64,000 nt of DNA from Qipengyuania xiamenensis (GCF_019711495.1 NZ_JAIGNM010000001.1:62001-126000), one strand, 5' to 3'; shown: positions 16,563-25,611, counted from the first letter of the stretch. The notes: generated by a model not told the origin, from the letters alone. Made by a program: numbers and translations.

Positions 16563-18002
16563 TTACCTGAACGGCGGCTCGTTGAAAGCGCGCAACTTGC
16601 GGCTGTGAAGCTTGGGGCCTTCCTGGCGCAGCAGATCGCAGGCGGTGACGCCGATCTGCAAGTGGGCAGCGATGGCTTCCTCGTAGAACTTGTTGGCCTG
16701 GCCCGGCAGCTTGATTTCGCCGTGGAGCGGCTTGTCCGAAACGCACAGAAGCGTGCCGTAGGGGACGCGGAAGCGGTAGCCCTGTGCGGCGATCGTGGCG
16801 CTTTCCATGTCGATGCCGACAGCGCGGCTTAGCGAGAGGCGGCGGGCAGAGCTGGTGTAGCGAAGCTCCCAGTTGCGATCGTCCGTGGTCACGACCGTTC
16901 CCGTGCGCATGCGCTTCTTGAGGTCGCTGCCGTGTTCGCCCGAAACTGCTTCGGCTGCCCCGGCAAGAGCCTGCTGGACCTCCGCGATGGCGGGAAGGGG
17001 GATCTCGGGCGGAAGGACCGGGTCGAGCACGTGATCGTCACGCAGGTAAGCGTGCGCGAGCACATAGTCGCCGATCTTCTGGCTCGGGCGCAGGCCGCCG
17101 CAGTGGCCGATCATCAGCCAAGCCTCGGGACGCAGTACCGCAAGGTGGTCGCAGATGGTCTTCGCGTTGGACGGGCCGACGCCGATGTTCACCAGCGTGA
17201 TGCCGCCGCGGTTTTCACCGACGAGGTGATAGGCGGGCATCTGGTGGCGGCGCCATGCCGTGTCGGAGAGCTGGCCGCGCGCGTTTTCGGTCGGCTCGGT
17301 CAGCATCATGCCGCCGGCACCGGCAAGTGCCGTGAAGCCGTTCTTGCCGAGCTGGGCACCCGCCCAGTCCACGAATTCGTCGACATAGCGGTGGTAGTTC
17401 GTGAACAGGATAAAGCGCTGGAAGTGCTGGACGTCGGTGCCGGTATAGTGGGCGAGGCGCGCAAGGCTGAAATCGGTGCGCAGGCCGTCGAACAGCGACA
17501 GCGGGATCGGATCGTCCGGGTTGTCCAGTTCGATACCGTCGGCCAGTTCGTCACCGATATCGGCGAGGTCGGTCGAAGGGAAATGGCGTGCAATCTCGTT
17601 GGGGTCGATCCCGGCCAGCTCGGCGCCGGCCTGTCCGTCGAGGACATAGGGGAACGGGATTTCCTGGCGCGAGGAACCGACCTCGACCTCGACCTCGTAA
17701 TTGCTTTCGATCAGCTCGATCTGTTCGCGGATATAGTCGCGGAACAGGCTCGGCTTCGTAACGGTCGTCGAATAGAGGCCCGGCGTGTTCAGTCGGCCGA
17801 ATGCCCGGCTCGCGCCTTCGGGCATTTCCCCGCCGCGAAACAGGATGCGCAATTCGGGATAGGCATAGCTACCATCCTTGCGGCGTTCGGCGGGGGGAAG
17901 GGTGCGGTCGCGCCCGAAGGCGATGACATCGTCACGCAGCCGCGCGGTCGCGGCATCATAGACGGTCTGAAGCTTGTCGAGAATCTGTTCGATTGTATCC
18001 AT
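16563..18002 (-). CDS. amn: AMP nucleosidase
   Basis: Hydrolyses AMP to adenine and ribose 5-phosphate, adjusting the adenylate pool. The 479-residue protein begins MDTIEQILDKLQ and carries the proteobacterial Amn N-terminal regulatory domain, then the nucleoside-phosphorylase-like catalytic domain with NIGVGPSNAKTICDHLAVLRPEA, MIGHCGGLRPSQKIGDYVLA, the GIDMESATIAAQGYR ribose/base site and VSDKPLHGEIKLPGQAN. Length agrees with E. coli Amn (484). An AGGAGA site precedes the ATG. It lies downstream of rplI across 124 bp that contain the rplI terminator, so it probably has its own promoter. Confidence 0.95.
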   Translation of the reverse strand: MDTIEQILDKLQTVYDAATARLRDDVIAFGRDRTLPPAERRKDGSYAYPELRILFRGGEMPEGASRAFGRLNTPGLYSTTVTKPSLFRDYIREQIELIESNYEVEVEVGSSRQEIPFPYVLDGQAGAELAGIDPNEIARHFPSTDLADIGDELADGIELDNPDDPIPLSLFDGLRTDFSLARLAHYTGTDVQHFQRFILFTNYHRYVDEFVDWAGAQLGKNGFTALAGAGGMMLTEPTENARGQLSDTAWRRHQMPAYHLVGENRGGITLVNIGVGPSNAKTICDHLAVLRPEAWLMIGHCGGLRPSQKIGDYVLAHAYLRDDHVLDPVLPPEIPLPAIAEVQQALAGAAEAVSGEHGSDLKKRMRTGTVVTTDDRNWELRYTSSARRLSLSRAVGIDMESATIAAQGYRFRVPYGTLLCVSDKPLHGEIKLPGQANKFYEEAIAAHLQIGVTACDLLRQEGPKLHSRKLRAFNEPPFR

Positions 18003-18069
18003 ATGGGCCTTTTTCTCCTGGCTCTTTTCGTTTTCGTGACCCCCTCTGCCACAGGAGGGCGCCTGTTAC

Positions 18070-18103
18070 AAAAAGGGCGCGGGGACCGAAGTCGCCGCGC
18101 CCT
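18070..18103 (-). terminator. Intrinsic terminator of the rpsF-rpsR-rplI operon
   Basis: On the minus strand GGGCGCGG pairs with CCGCGCCC across a 12-base loop and is followed by TTTTTG. It starts 24 bp after the rplI stop, a standard rho-independent terminator position. Confidence 0.88.
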
Positions 18104-18126
18104 TGATGTCTGGTGTGCGAAAAGCC

Positions 18127-18795
18127 TCAGGCTTCGTCGCCTTCCGGCTTGGTCGCTTCGATGAGGGCTTCCGTTTCGGTGGTGCCTTCTTCGGTGCTGA
18201 CGCCGTCTTCGAGCATGTCGGCGGGGATTTCACCCGGCTCGAGGGTCGGATCGACGGCATTGGCAGCAGCCATTTCCTCGATCTCGGCCTGCTCTTCTTC
18301 GAACATCTGGGCAAGAACGTCGACGCCCTGCGTCTGCAGTTCTGCTTCGTCGTCCGAACGGGCAACGTTTGCCTTCACGGTGACCGAAACCTCGGGGTGG
18401 AGGTCGATGCGCACGTCATGCATGCCGATCGTCTTGATCGGGTTACCCATGATGACCTGCTTCTTGTCGATCTCGTGACCCTTGTCGGCGAGGCCGTTGA
18501 CGATGTCACGAACGTTGACCGAACCGTAAAGCTGGCCGGTGTTCGATGCTGCGCGGATCAGGATGACTTCGACGCCATCGACCTTTTCGCCGTTCTTTTC
18601 GGCTTCGGCGCGACGTTCGGCGTTTTCCTTCTCGAGGCGCTCGCGGTTGGCTTCGAAGACCTTCTTGTTGGCTTCGTTGGCGCGCAGGGCCTTCTTCTGC
18701 GGAAGAAGGAAGTTGCGAGCGTAGCCGTCCTTCACGGTGACGACGTCACCGATCGTGCCGAGCTTTTCGATACGCTGGAGGAGAATGATATCCAT
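18127..18795 (-). CDS. rplI: 50S ribosomal protein L9 with long acidic C-terminal extension
   Basis: L9 binds 23S rRNA near the L1 stalk. The N-terminal domain is canonical: [33 protein letters not shown], then the long connecting helix. The C-terminal domain follows, with [10 protein letters not shown] and [15 protein letters not shown]. Family members are about 150 residues long; this one has 222. The extra 70 or so residues after VARSDDEAE are strongly acidic and rich in Glu, Asp and Thr, and look disordered. Extended L9 proteins also occur in related alphaproteobacteria. It is the last gene of the S6-S18-L9 operon and ends at an intrinsic terminator. A GGGGAAG site precedes the start. Confidence 0.96.
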   Translation of the reverse strand: MDIILLQRIEKLGTIGDVVTVKDGYARNFLLPQKKALRANEANKKVFEANRERLEKENAERRAEAEKNGEKVDGVEVILIRAASNTGQLYGSVNVRDIVNGLADKGHEIDKKQVIMGNPIKTIGMHDVRIDLHPEVSVTVKANVARSDDEAELQTQGVDVLAQMFEEEQAEIEEMAAANAVDPTLEPGEIPADMLEDGVSTEEGTTETEALIEATKPEGDEA

Positions 18796-18807
18796 GATGT
18801 CTTCCCC

Positions 18808-19032
18808 TTACTTCACGATGTACGGCAGCAGGCCGATGTGGCGAGCGCGCTTGATGGCCTTGGCCAGTTCACGCTGCTTCTTCGCACTTACGGCGGTGAT
18901 GCGGCTGGGGACGATCTTGCCACGCTCGGACATGAAGCCCTGGAGCAGACGAACGTCTTTGTAGTCGATAGCCGGCGCGTTCTTCGCGGAGAACGGGCAG
19001 GTCTTGCGGCGGCGGAAAAACGGACGTGCCAT
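18808..19032 (-). CDS. rpsR: 30S ribosomal protein S18
   Basis: A 74-residue small-subunit protein that forms a heterodimer with S6 on the 30S platform. It begins [15 protein letters not shown] and contains the signatures [25 protein letters not shown] and [20 protein letters not shown]. The single N-terminal cysteine is retained and no four-Cys zinc site is present. The start overlaps the rpsF stop by one base, and rplI follows by 12 bp, the standard order. Nothing is unusual. Confidence 0.98.
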   Translation of the reverse strand: MARPFFRRRKTCPFSAKNAPAIDYKDVRLLQGFMSERGKIVPSRITAVSAKKQRELAKAIKRARHIGLLPYIVK

Positions 19033-19397
19033 CAGTTACGCTCCTCGCGATCCTTGCGCTTCTTCGAATCGCGCTCGTTCTTGCGCATCATCACCGAGGG
19101 ACCTTCTTCGTGCTCTTCGACACGGATGGTCATGTAGCGGATGACGTCTTCGTTGATACGCGTCTGGCGCTCGAGCTCGGAAACAACGGAGCCGGGGCCC
19201 TCGATGTTGAGCATGACGAAGTGCGCCTTGCGGTTACGGTCGATCTTGTAGGCGAGGTTCTTGAGACCCCAGGTCTCGGTCTTGGTGACCTTGCCGTCGT
19301 TGTTTTCGACGATTTCGGTCGCCGTGGCAGCGAGCTGGTCGACCTGAGCCTGGCTCAGGTCCTGTCGCGCCAAGAAAACATGCTCGTAGAGAGCCAT
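19032..19397 (-). CDS. rpsF: 30S ribosomal protein S6
   Basis: S6 pairs with S18 on the 30S platform. The 121-residue product has the family pattern [46 protein letters not shown], and the RNA-binding [14 protein letters not shown]. The C-terminal tail after that is basic and Lys/Arg/Glu-rich ([10 protein letters not shown]) and ends in Asn, without the terminal Glu-Glu that RimK extends in E. coli S6. This matters because rimK is encoded nearby. It is the first gene of the operon, preceded by an AAAGGAC site and a recognisable promoter. Confidence 0.97.
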   Translation of the reverse strand: MALYEHVFLARQDLSQAQVDQLAATATEIVENNDGKVTKTETWGLKNLAYKIDRNRKAHFVMLNIEGPGSVVSELERQTRINEDVIRYMTIRVEEHEEGPSVMMRKNERDSKKRKDREERN

Positions 19398-19497
19398 GCT
19401 CTTGTCCTTTCACATGTGGCCGATCGCTGGCTTGTCCGCGGGATTGCGGGGCCCCTCCGGCTTTCTTCATACCCCACGCCGAAGCGAGGGATGCGCG

Positions 19498-19525
19498 CAC
19501 ATAGCCTGATTTGGCGAGAATGCAA
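19498..19525 (-). promoter_or_regulatory. Candidate sigma-70 promoter of rpsF-rpsR-rplI
   Basis: On the minus strand a TTGCAT hexamer is followed after 16 bases by TATGTG, close to the -35/-10 consensus, about 100 bases upstream of the rpsF start. The leader between promoter and gene has room for the S6:S18 autoregulatory RNA seen in many bacteria, but I could not draw that structure with certainty. Confidence 0.5.
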
Positions 19526-19597
19526 GCGATCATCCGGCTTGCCGCGGCGGAACGGGCGGGGCAGGGGGTCGTTGGCCTTCAAAACAGGAGATAATGC

Positions 19598-20542
19598 GTG
19601 CCCGGCGGACTTGTAGCCCTTCTCGACGACGTTTCGGTGATTGCGCGGACTGCCGCTGCGTCGGTCGATGACATCACCGTTGCTGCCAGCAGGGCCGGAA
19701 GCAAGACCGCCGGCGTCGTGATCGACGATGCTGCCGTGACGCCGAGCTATGTCACCGGGCTCGATCCCAGCCGCGAACTGCCGATCATCGGCAAGATCAC
19801 GGTCGGAAGCCTGAAGAACAAGTTCCTGATCCTGCTGCCGGGCGCATTGCTGCTGAGCTGGTTCCTGCCGCAGGCGATCATCTTCATCCTGATGATGGGC
19901 GGCGCCTACCTCTCCTACGAAGGCGCGGAAAAGGTGATGGAGAAGCTTGGCGGCAAGAAGCACGGCAAGACGCTGGAGGACCAGATCGTCGATCCGGTCA
20001 AATTCGAAGAGCAGCGCGTGAATGGCGCGATCCGCACCGACCTGATCCTTTCGGCCGAAATCATGGCGATCATCCTCAGCGAAGTCGCTGACGAGAGTTT
20101 TATCGTGCGTGCAGGCGTGCTCGCGATCGTCGGCCTTGCGGTCACGCTGTTCGTCTACGGAGCGGTCGCGGTCATCGTGAAGCTCGACGATATCGGCTAC
20201 CACATGGTCGAAAAGAATTCGGCATTCGCGGAATCGATCGGTCGCTTCCTGCTCAAGTCGGTCCCTCTCTTGCTTGTGGCCTTGTCGTTCATCGGCACGA
20301 TCGCGATGCTCTGGGTCGGCGGCGGGATCATCGTTCACGGGACGCATGAGCTGGGCTTCGACCTGTTCTACGATATCGCGCATGGCGCCGAATATGCGGT
20401 GAAATCTGCGACCGGCGCGCTGTCCGGCTTCCTCGGCTGGGTCACTTATGCGGCCATTTCGGCAATCATCGGCCTCGTGCTGGGCGCGATCCTCGCCGTT
20501 GTGATCCACAAATTCATGCCCGAGGATCGCGAAGCCCACTAG
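19598..20542 (+). CDS. DUF808 / YedI-family membrane protein
   Basis: A 314-residue inner-membrane protein aligned by eye with E. coli YedI. The N-terminus LVALLDDVSVIARTAAASVDD is followed by KTAGVVIDDAAVTPSYVTGL, the RELPIIGKITVGSLKNK segment, and four to five hydrophobic helices. One conserved stretch reads GAIRTDLILSAEIMAIIL; the C-terminal stretch is VGGGIIVHG. The function is unknown; some family members are annotated as putative metal or solute transporters without proof. Translation begins at GTG behind CAGGAG. It is divergent from rpsF and stands alone. Confidence 0.9.
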   Translation: MPGGLVALLDDVSVIARTAAASVDDITVAASRAGSKTAGVVIDDAAVTPSYVTGLDPSRELPIIGKITVGSLKNKFLILLPGALLLSWFLPQAIIFILMMGGAYLSYEGAEKVMEKLGGKKHGKTLEDQIVDPVKFEEQRVNGAIRTDLILSAEIMAIILSEVADESFIVRAGVLAIVGLAVTLFVYGAVAVIVKLDDIGYHMVEKNSAFAESIGRFLLKSVPLLLVALSFIGTIAMLWVGGGIIVHGTHELGFDLFYDIAHGAEYAVKSATGALSGFLGWVTYAAISAIIGLVLGAILAVVIHKFMPEDREAH

Positions 20543-20663
20543 GTTCCGCACTTTCAGGATCTCGTCCCGAAACGGGACCACTGCCCCCTGCGCGCTGGTT
20601 TGCCATCTCGCTTGCGCGGATAAGCCGTTGAAGCAATAGCAATGGCTGTCACCAGGGGGAGAC

Positions 20664-22334
20664 GTGGGCCGAAGAGCGTTCGCATGGCTGTGGGGCATGC
20701 TGGCTGTCGTGTTGTGCGGCATCGCCACTCCCGCGTCTGCGCGCGATTACCATCTCGAAGACCTGCTGTGTGTCGGCGGCGCGGTGAGCGCCAGCGAGGC
20801 ATTCGACCTGCCCGCCCATGCTCTCGACTGCAGCAATACGAGATTTGCCAACCGAAGTCCGTTCCTGCGGACCCATGCAGATGTCGTCGGACTGATCCCA
20901 TCGGGGGAAGGCGCACTGTTCTGGCAGACCGACCCCTCGAGTTTCGATAGCATGCTGCTGCTCTTCACATACGACAATGGCGAGCAGCGGCTGGTCGACG
21001 TCGATCCGCAGATGGCTGCACGAAACTGGTTCGTACGCACCCGTTTCAGTGTGCCGGTGCCCGAAGTGGGCGCCGAACTGATCGCCATCGATGCTGTCAT
21101 CGAGCGACCGCGGACCTATGCAACCGCTCGCGACGTCAGGCTTGTCGCGGTGAGCGAGGCGGTCGACCAGCAATATTCGAGGTCGCTTGTCTACGCGCTG
21201 ATCTGCGGACTGCTGATCGCTCCGCTGGTGTTCGACCTGCTGTTCCTGCGCATGCTGCGATCGCGCTTCATCCTGTGGCACATGGGTCTTACCTTCGGTC
21301 TGCTTGGCTTCGTCTATTCCAATTCGGGACTGGTGTTCGCGTCCTTCCCCGATTTCCCGCTCGATGCGCGCTACCAGCTCAATACGCTGACGCTTGCCTT
21401 CGCGACCGCCTGTGCGGTGATGTTCGCGCTCGATATTATCGAGGAAGGCTTTGTGGCGGCCCGCATCCGCAAGGCCCTCATGGCGCTGGTCACCTTCATG
21501 CTGGTGATCCGCTTTGCCATGATGCTGGATCTCGAGATCTGGCGCATGAACGACCACAATCTCTATCTGTTCAGTATCCTGCCCGTTTCGCTCGCGCTCC
21601 TGGCGGCGATTTTCTGCGCGTTCAGGCGGGGAAGCCGCGTCGCGATCTACCTGCTGGCGGCATTTTTCCCGATCCTGGTCGGCGGAGTAATACGCCTGCT
21701 CATGGAGTTCACGGTCGTCTCCAAGGAATTCCCGATCGACGATCTGCTCTTCCTGGCAATGGTGCTGCTGGTCCTCGGAACTTCCGCGGCAGTGGGCGAC
21801 CGTTTCATGGTGCTGCGTGTCGAACGGGACCGTGCACGCATCAATGCCCTCAAGATGCAGCGCATGGCGCATAGCGACGCGCTGACCGGCGTAGCCAACC
21901 GGCGCGCTTTCGACGCACTCGAACGGATCGAAGACGGCCAGGCACTCATCATGGCCGACATCGATCACTTCAAGGCGATCAACGATGCGATGGGCCATAC
22001 GGTGGGCGATGCGGTCCTTGCCGATACGGCCGGGACATTCCGGCGGGCCTTCAGCAATGACAAGTCGGCGCGGATATACCGCCTCGGCGGCGAGGAATTC
22101 GCGATCGTGTTCGATTGCTGGGACCAGCAGACCCTGCGCGATACGGCAGAAGCGGTTCGCCGCAAGGTCGGTGGCGTCAAGAGGCGCCGCGAAGGCGACC
22201 TCCCGAATGTCACGATCAGCATCGGTGGCACGCTGGGGCGCGGCCGTTCGCTGGCGCGTGTTTACGAGGAAGCCGACAAGGCTCTCTACCGCGCCAAGCA
22301 GGCGGGCAGGAACCGCGTGGTCATCTCAGGCTAG
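20664..22334 (+). CDS. Membrane-bound GGDEF diguanylate cyclase with a 7TM (7TMR-DISM-like) sensor
   Basis: A 556-residue protein likely to make cyclic di-GMP. A signal peptide (ending near PASA) precedes a periplasmic sensory region of about 140 residues with two or more cysteines. Seven hydrophobic helices follow (about residues 175-380), and then a cytoplasmic GGDEF domain starting LTGVANRRAFDAL. The active-site loop is GGEEF (residues 475-479), a form compatible with activity. No RxxD product-inhibition motif precedes it (the corresponding bases encode NDKSARIYR), so feedback inhibition is probably absent. Translation starts at GTG directly after AGGGGGAGA. Its last nine bases overlap the convergent Mur-ligase-like gene. 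Confidence 0.9.
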   Translation: MGRRAFAWLWGMLAVVLCGIATPASARDYHLEDLLCVGGAVSASEAFDLPAHALDCSNTRFANRSPFLRTHADVVGLIPSGEGALFWQTDPSSFDSMLLLFTYDNGEQRLVDVDPQMAARNWFVRTRFSVPVPEVGAELIAIDAVIERPRTYATARDVRLVAVSEAVDQQYSRSLVYALICGLLIAPLVFDLLFLRMLRSRFILWHMGLTFGLLGFVYSNSGLVFASFPDFPLDARYQLNTLTLAFATACAVMFALDIIEEGFVAARIRKALMALVTFMLVIRFAMMLDLEIWRMNDHNLYLFSILPVSLALLAAIFCAFRRGSRVAIYLLAAFFPILVGGVIRLLMEFTVVSKEFPIDDLLFLAMVLLVLGTSAAVGDRFMVLRVERDRARINALKMQRMAHSDALTGVANRRAFDALERIEDGQALIMADIDHFKAINDAMGHTVGDAVLADTAGTFRRAFSNDKSARIYRLGGEEFAIVFDCWDQQTLRDTAEAVRRKVGGVKRRREGDLPNVTISIGGTLGRGRSLARVYEEADKALYRAKQAGRNRVVISG

Positions 22335-23753
22335 GCGCGCAAATAGCCTGCGCGCGAATTCGGACAGCGTATCGTCGCGCGCACCCATGATGACGATCCT
22401 GTCGCCGGGGCGTGCGAGATTGACGAGCCGGTCCTCGATCGACTTGCGTTCCGGAATGTACTCCGCGACCTGACCGGCATCCTCGATCAGGCGCACGATC
22501 CGTTCGCTGCCTTCGCTGCGATCGACCGTGCCCCCGAAATAGACCGGGTCGCACATCAGCACGATGTCGTCTTCGGCGAGTTCGCGGGCGAAGACCTCGG
22601 CCAGTTCCGCGCCCATCTGGCGCAGCGGACCGTAGCCATGAGGCTGGAAGAAGGCGATGACGCGGCCGGGGTGAGCGCGCAGTGTGCGCAGGGTCGCGCC
22701 GCATTTCTCCGGATTGTGCCCGAAGTCGTCGATTACGGTGATGGCGGCGTGATTGGTGCCGACGATATCGAAGCGTCGTGCGAGCCCCTCGAACGATGCC
22801 AGCGCTTCCACCGAAGCCGATACCGGCACACCCGCCGCAGCCGCACCGGCAATCGCGGCGAGGGCATTCGACAGATTGTGCCGCCCGGGCATGTTCAGGC
22901 GCAGGGCGTGCTGGCTTCCGTCATGCCGGTCTACGACCATTGCAGCCTGGCGCACCGGCCCTTCCGCGATACTGCCGGGGACGATGCCGATCTGCGCCTT
23001 TTCCTGCTCGACGCCGAAGGTAATCGTTTCCTTCGCATGGGGCAGGAGGGCAAGCGCTTCGGCGTCGTCGGCATTGATGACCGAGATTCGGCTGCGCGAA
23101 AGATAGTCGCCGAACAGCTGGCGCAGCTCTTCCATGCTCTTGTGGTCGAGGCTGACGTTGAGCAGAACGCCGACCGCAGGCCGGTAGAGCGCAATGGAAC
23201 CGTCGCTTTCGTCGACTTCGCTGACGTAGAGGCTTTGCCCGCCGACCACGGCGCTGGCGAAAGGGCGTTCCGGTGAGACGAAGTTCTTCATCACCGCGCC
23301 GTTCATGATGGTCGGTGCGCGCCCGGTGGCCTCCATGATCCAGCCGAGCATTCCGGTCACGGTCGACTTGCCACTGGTCCCTGCCACCGCGATCCCTGCG
23401 CCGCTGGTGTTGAACAGGATGGAGTTAAGTTCTGCACGCGTGAGGCGCAGGCAGCCGAGGTCGTTCGCCTTGCCGATTTCCGGCACGGTGTCCTCGATGG
23501 CAGCCGAGGCGACGACGATCTGGTCGCCTGAAATGATCCCGCTGCCATCCTGCGGATGAAGTTCGAAGCCCTGCTTTTCCAGCGCTGCGAATTTCTCTGG
23601 CGTGCGTCCCTGGTCGAAGCTGCGATCCGAACCCGCGACGGTTGCTCCGCGACCTTTCAGGATCTGCGCGAGCGGCAGCATTCCGGATCCGCCGATACCG
23701 ACGAAGAAGAACGGACGGGTGAAAAGTTCATCGGGGCTGGGGAAGTCGGTCAT
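22326..23753 (-). CDS. Mur ligase family protein, probable UDP-N-acetylmuramate:murein-peptide ligase (Mpl-like)
   Basis: A 475-residue ATP-dependent ligase with the MurC/Mpl layout. The N-terminal nucleotide-sugar domain has FVGIGGSGMLPLAQ; the central ATPase domain has the P-loop GTSGKST (usual form GTHGKT) and EVDESDGS; the C-terminal domain has DDFGHNPEKCGATL and MGARDDTLSEF. Mpl joins recycled murein tripeptide to UDP-MurNAc. I favour that role because the divergent gene, 42 bp away, encodes an LD-carboxypeptidase, the enzyme that makes tripeptide from tetrapeptide. A MurC paralogue, or a ligase with another acceptor, remains possible. The frame is open upstream, but the start at MTDFPSPDEL is the only sensible one. 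The 3' end overlaps the cyclase gene. Confidence 0.82.
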   Translation of the reverse strand: MTDFPSPDELFTRPFFFVGIGGSGMLPLAQILKGRGATVAGSDRSFDQGRTPEKFAALEKQGFELHPQDGSGIISGDQIVVASAAIEDTVPEIGKANDLGCLRLTRAELNSILFNTSGAGIAVAGTSGKSTVTGMLGWIMEATGRAPTIMNGAVMKNFVSPERPFASAVVGGQSLYVSEVDESDGSIALYRPAVGVLLNVSLDHKSMEELRQLFGDYLSRSRISVINADDAEALALLPHAKETITFGVEQEKAQIGIVPGSIAEGPVRQAAMVVDRHDGSQHALRLNMPGRHNLSNALAAIAGAAAAGVPVSASVEALASFEGLARRFDIVGTNHAAITVIDDFGHNPEKCGATLRTLRAHPGRVIAFFQPHGYGPLRQMGAELAEVFARELAEDDIVLMCDPVYFGGTVDRSEGSERIVRLIEDAGQVAEYIPERKSIEDRLVNLARPGDRIVIMGARDDTLSEFARRLFARLA

Positions 23754-23795
23754 TGCGGTCTCGCTATGCAGTTGTAAGCGCGATGACAAGCGGGC

Positions 23796-24632
23796 ATGGT
23801 CCCATGCGTGCACCGACCCATCCGAAAAGTAGCCGTTTGCGCACCTGCCACGCCGCTCAAGCGCGAATATGCAGAGGCCGTCACAACTCTTGCTGCGACA
23901 GAATTTCCCGAAATCGATTTGCATTTCCACGAACAATGCTTCGTGGAGGAGGGGCACTTTGCCGGGTCGGACGAGGTCCGCCTCGAGGCCTTGCTCGAAT
24001 GCGCGAATTCGCCGGATTTCGAAGCCGTGTGGTTTGCCAAGGGTGGGTATGGCTCGAACCGGATCGCGCCCGAATTTCTTGGCAAGGCGTCGTCCGAGGC
24101 GGGGCATAAAACCTACCTTGGCTATTCCGACTGCGGCACGCTGCTCGGCGGCCTCTACCGCGCCCGCATTGGTCGTCCCGTGCATGCGCCGATGCCGGTC
24201 GACATCAAGCGCGAGGGCGGTGACGAGGCGATCCGCCGCGTGCTGGGCTGGATGGGCGGCGACACCGAAGGGCTGGAGCAGGGGCTGACGGGCAGGCCGG
24301 CCGCCGCATTCAATCTCTATACGCTCGCCATGCTGGTCGGCACGCGGCTCATGCCTGCACTCGACGGGCACGAGCTCCTGATCGAGGAAGTCGGCGAATA
24401 TGAATATGCCATCGACCGGCTCATGTTTCACCTCGTGGAGCACTTGCACGACGTCGCCGGCATCCGGCTTGGCGAGGTGACCGCCGTACCCGAAAACGAC
24501 CGCCCCTTCGGCGCCGATGCCGAACAGATCGTGCAGTATTGGTGCGAGAAGAGCGGCATTCCTTACCTCGGCCGCGCCGCCATCGGCCATAGCTCTGCCA
24601 ACAGGATCGTGCCCTTCGGTCTTGAGGCTTGA
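23796..24632 (+). CDS. LD-carboxypeptidase (peptidase family S66, LdcA-like)
   Basis: A 278-residue cytoplasmic serine peptidase that removes the terminal D-Ala from murein tetrapeptides during cell-wall recycling. Family marks are VAVCAPATPL at the N-terminus, FAKGGYGSNRI, the nucleophile motif GYSDCGTLL with S111, HAPMPVDI, and the late acid-rich LIEEVGEYEYAIDRLMFHL, which supplies the Glu of the Ser-Glu-His triad. The length is slightly below E. coli LdcA (304). It is divergent from the Mpl-like ligase across 42 bp, a layout that would allow joint control of a recycling pair. The fabD gene follows after 40 bp. Confidence 0.92.
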   Translation: MVPCVHRPIRKVAVCAPATPLKREYAEAVTTLAATEFPEIDLHFHEQCFVEEGHFAGSDEVRLEALLECANSPDFEAVWFAKGGYGSNRIAPEFLGKASSEAGHKTYLGYSDCGTLLGGLYRARIGRPVHAPMPVDIKREGGDEAIRRVLGWMGGDTEGLEQGLTGRPAAAFNLYTLAMLVGTRLMPALDGHELLIEEVGEYEYAIDRLMFHLVEHLHDVAGIRLGEVTAVPENDRPFGADAEQIVQYWCEKSGIPYLGRAAIGHSSANRIVPFGLEA

Positions 24633-24672
24633 GCCGCTCGCGCCTAAGCGCGCTGCCGACAAGGAGAGTTAC

Positions 24673-25611
24673 ATGACTGCATTCATCTTCCCCGGACAGG
24701 GCAGCCAGAAAGTCGGCATGGGCGTCGATCTCGCCGAAGCCAGCGTCCATGCACGTGAGGTCTTCGAGGAAGTCGACGAGGCGCTGAAGCAGAAGCTGTC
24801 GTCGGTGATGAAGGACGGCCCCGAAAGCGAACTCACGCTGACCTCCAATGCCCAGCCGGCGATCATGGCGAATTCGATTGCCACCCTCCGCGTGCTGGAG
24901 AAGGAATTCGGGATCGCGCTGGCCGACAAGGCCGATTGCGTCGCGGGCCACTCGCTGGGCGAATACAGCGCGCTGTGCGCTGCCGGTGCCTTCGGCCTTG
25001 CGGAAACCGCCAAGCTGCTGCGCCTGCGCGGTATCGCCATGCAGGATGCCGTTCCCATCGGCGTCGGCGCCATGGCTGCGCTGCTCGGTGCGGATATCGA
25101 AAAGGCAACGGCGCTCGCAGAAGCTGCCGCCGAGGGCCAGGTTTGCGAAGTGGCGAACGACAACGACCCGACGCAGGTGGTCATCTCGGGTCATGCCGAA
25201 GCCATCGACCGCGCTATCGAGCTTGCCAAGGAACACGGCATCAAGCGCGGCATCAAACTGCCCGTTTCCGCTCCCTTCCACTGCTCGCTCATGGAACCAG
25301 CGGCGAAGCGCATGAAGATCGCTCTCGATGAAACCTCGCCGAGCGCATTCACCGTACCGCTGTTCGCCAATGTGACCGCAGCGCGAGTGACCGATCCGGC
25401 AGAAGAGCAGGCATTGCTCGTCGACCAGGTCACCGGCCGTGTGCGATGGCGCGAAAGCGTCCTCGCCATGCGTGAAGCGGGCGTGGAGCGCTTCGTCGAA
25501 CTCGGCGGCAAGGTTCTCGGACCGATGGTCGGCCGGATCGACAAGGAAGCGACCACGGTCAGCCTCGTGACCATGGAAGACCTTGAGAATTTTGCGAAGG
25601 AAAACGGATAA
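24673..25611 (+). CDS. fabD: Malonyl CoA-acyl carrier protein transacylase
   Basis: Transfers malonyl groups from CoA to acyl carrier protein to start fatty-acid elongation. The 312-residue product begins MTAFIFPGQGSQKVGMG behind an AAGGAGA site; a longer open frame upstream overlaps the carboxypeptidase and is not needed. The nucleophile is S94 in AGHSLGEYSAL. The catalytic His lies in PVSAPFHCSLM, and the malonyl-binding Arg in LRLRGIAMQ. Its stop overlaps the fabG start by one base. The usual partners fabH and acpP are not in the window. Confidence 0.97.
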   Translation: MTAFIFPGQGSQKVGMGVDLAEASVHAREVFEEVDEALKQKLSSVMKDGPESELTLTSNAQPAIMANSIATLRVLEKEFGIALADKADCVAGHSLGEYSALCAAGAFGLAETAKLLRLRGIAMQDAVPIGVGAMAALLGADIEKATALAEAAAEGQVCEVANDNDPTQVVISGHAEAIDRAIELAKEHGIKRGIKLPVSAPFHCSLMEPAAKRMKIALDETSPSAFTVPLFANVTAARVTDPAEEQALLVDQVTGRVRWRESVLAMREAGVERFVELGGKVLGPMVGRIDKEATTVSLVTMEDLENFAKENG

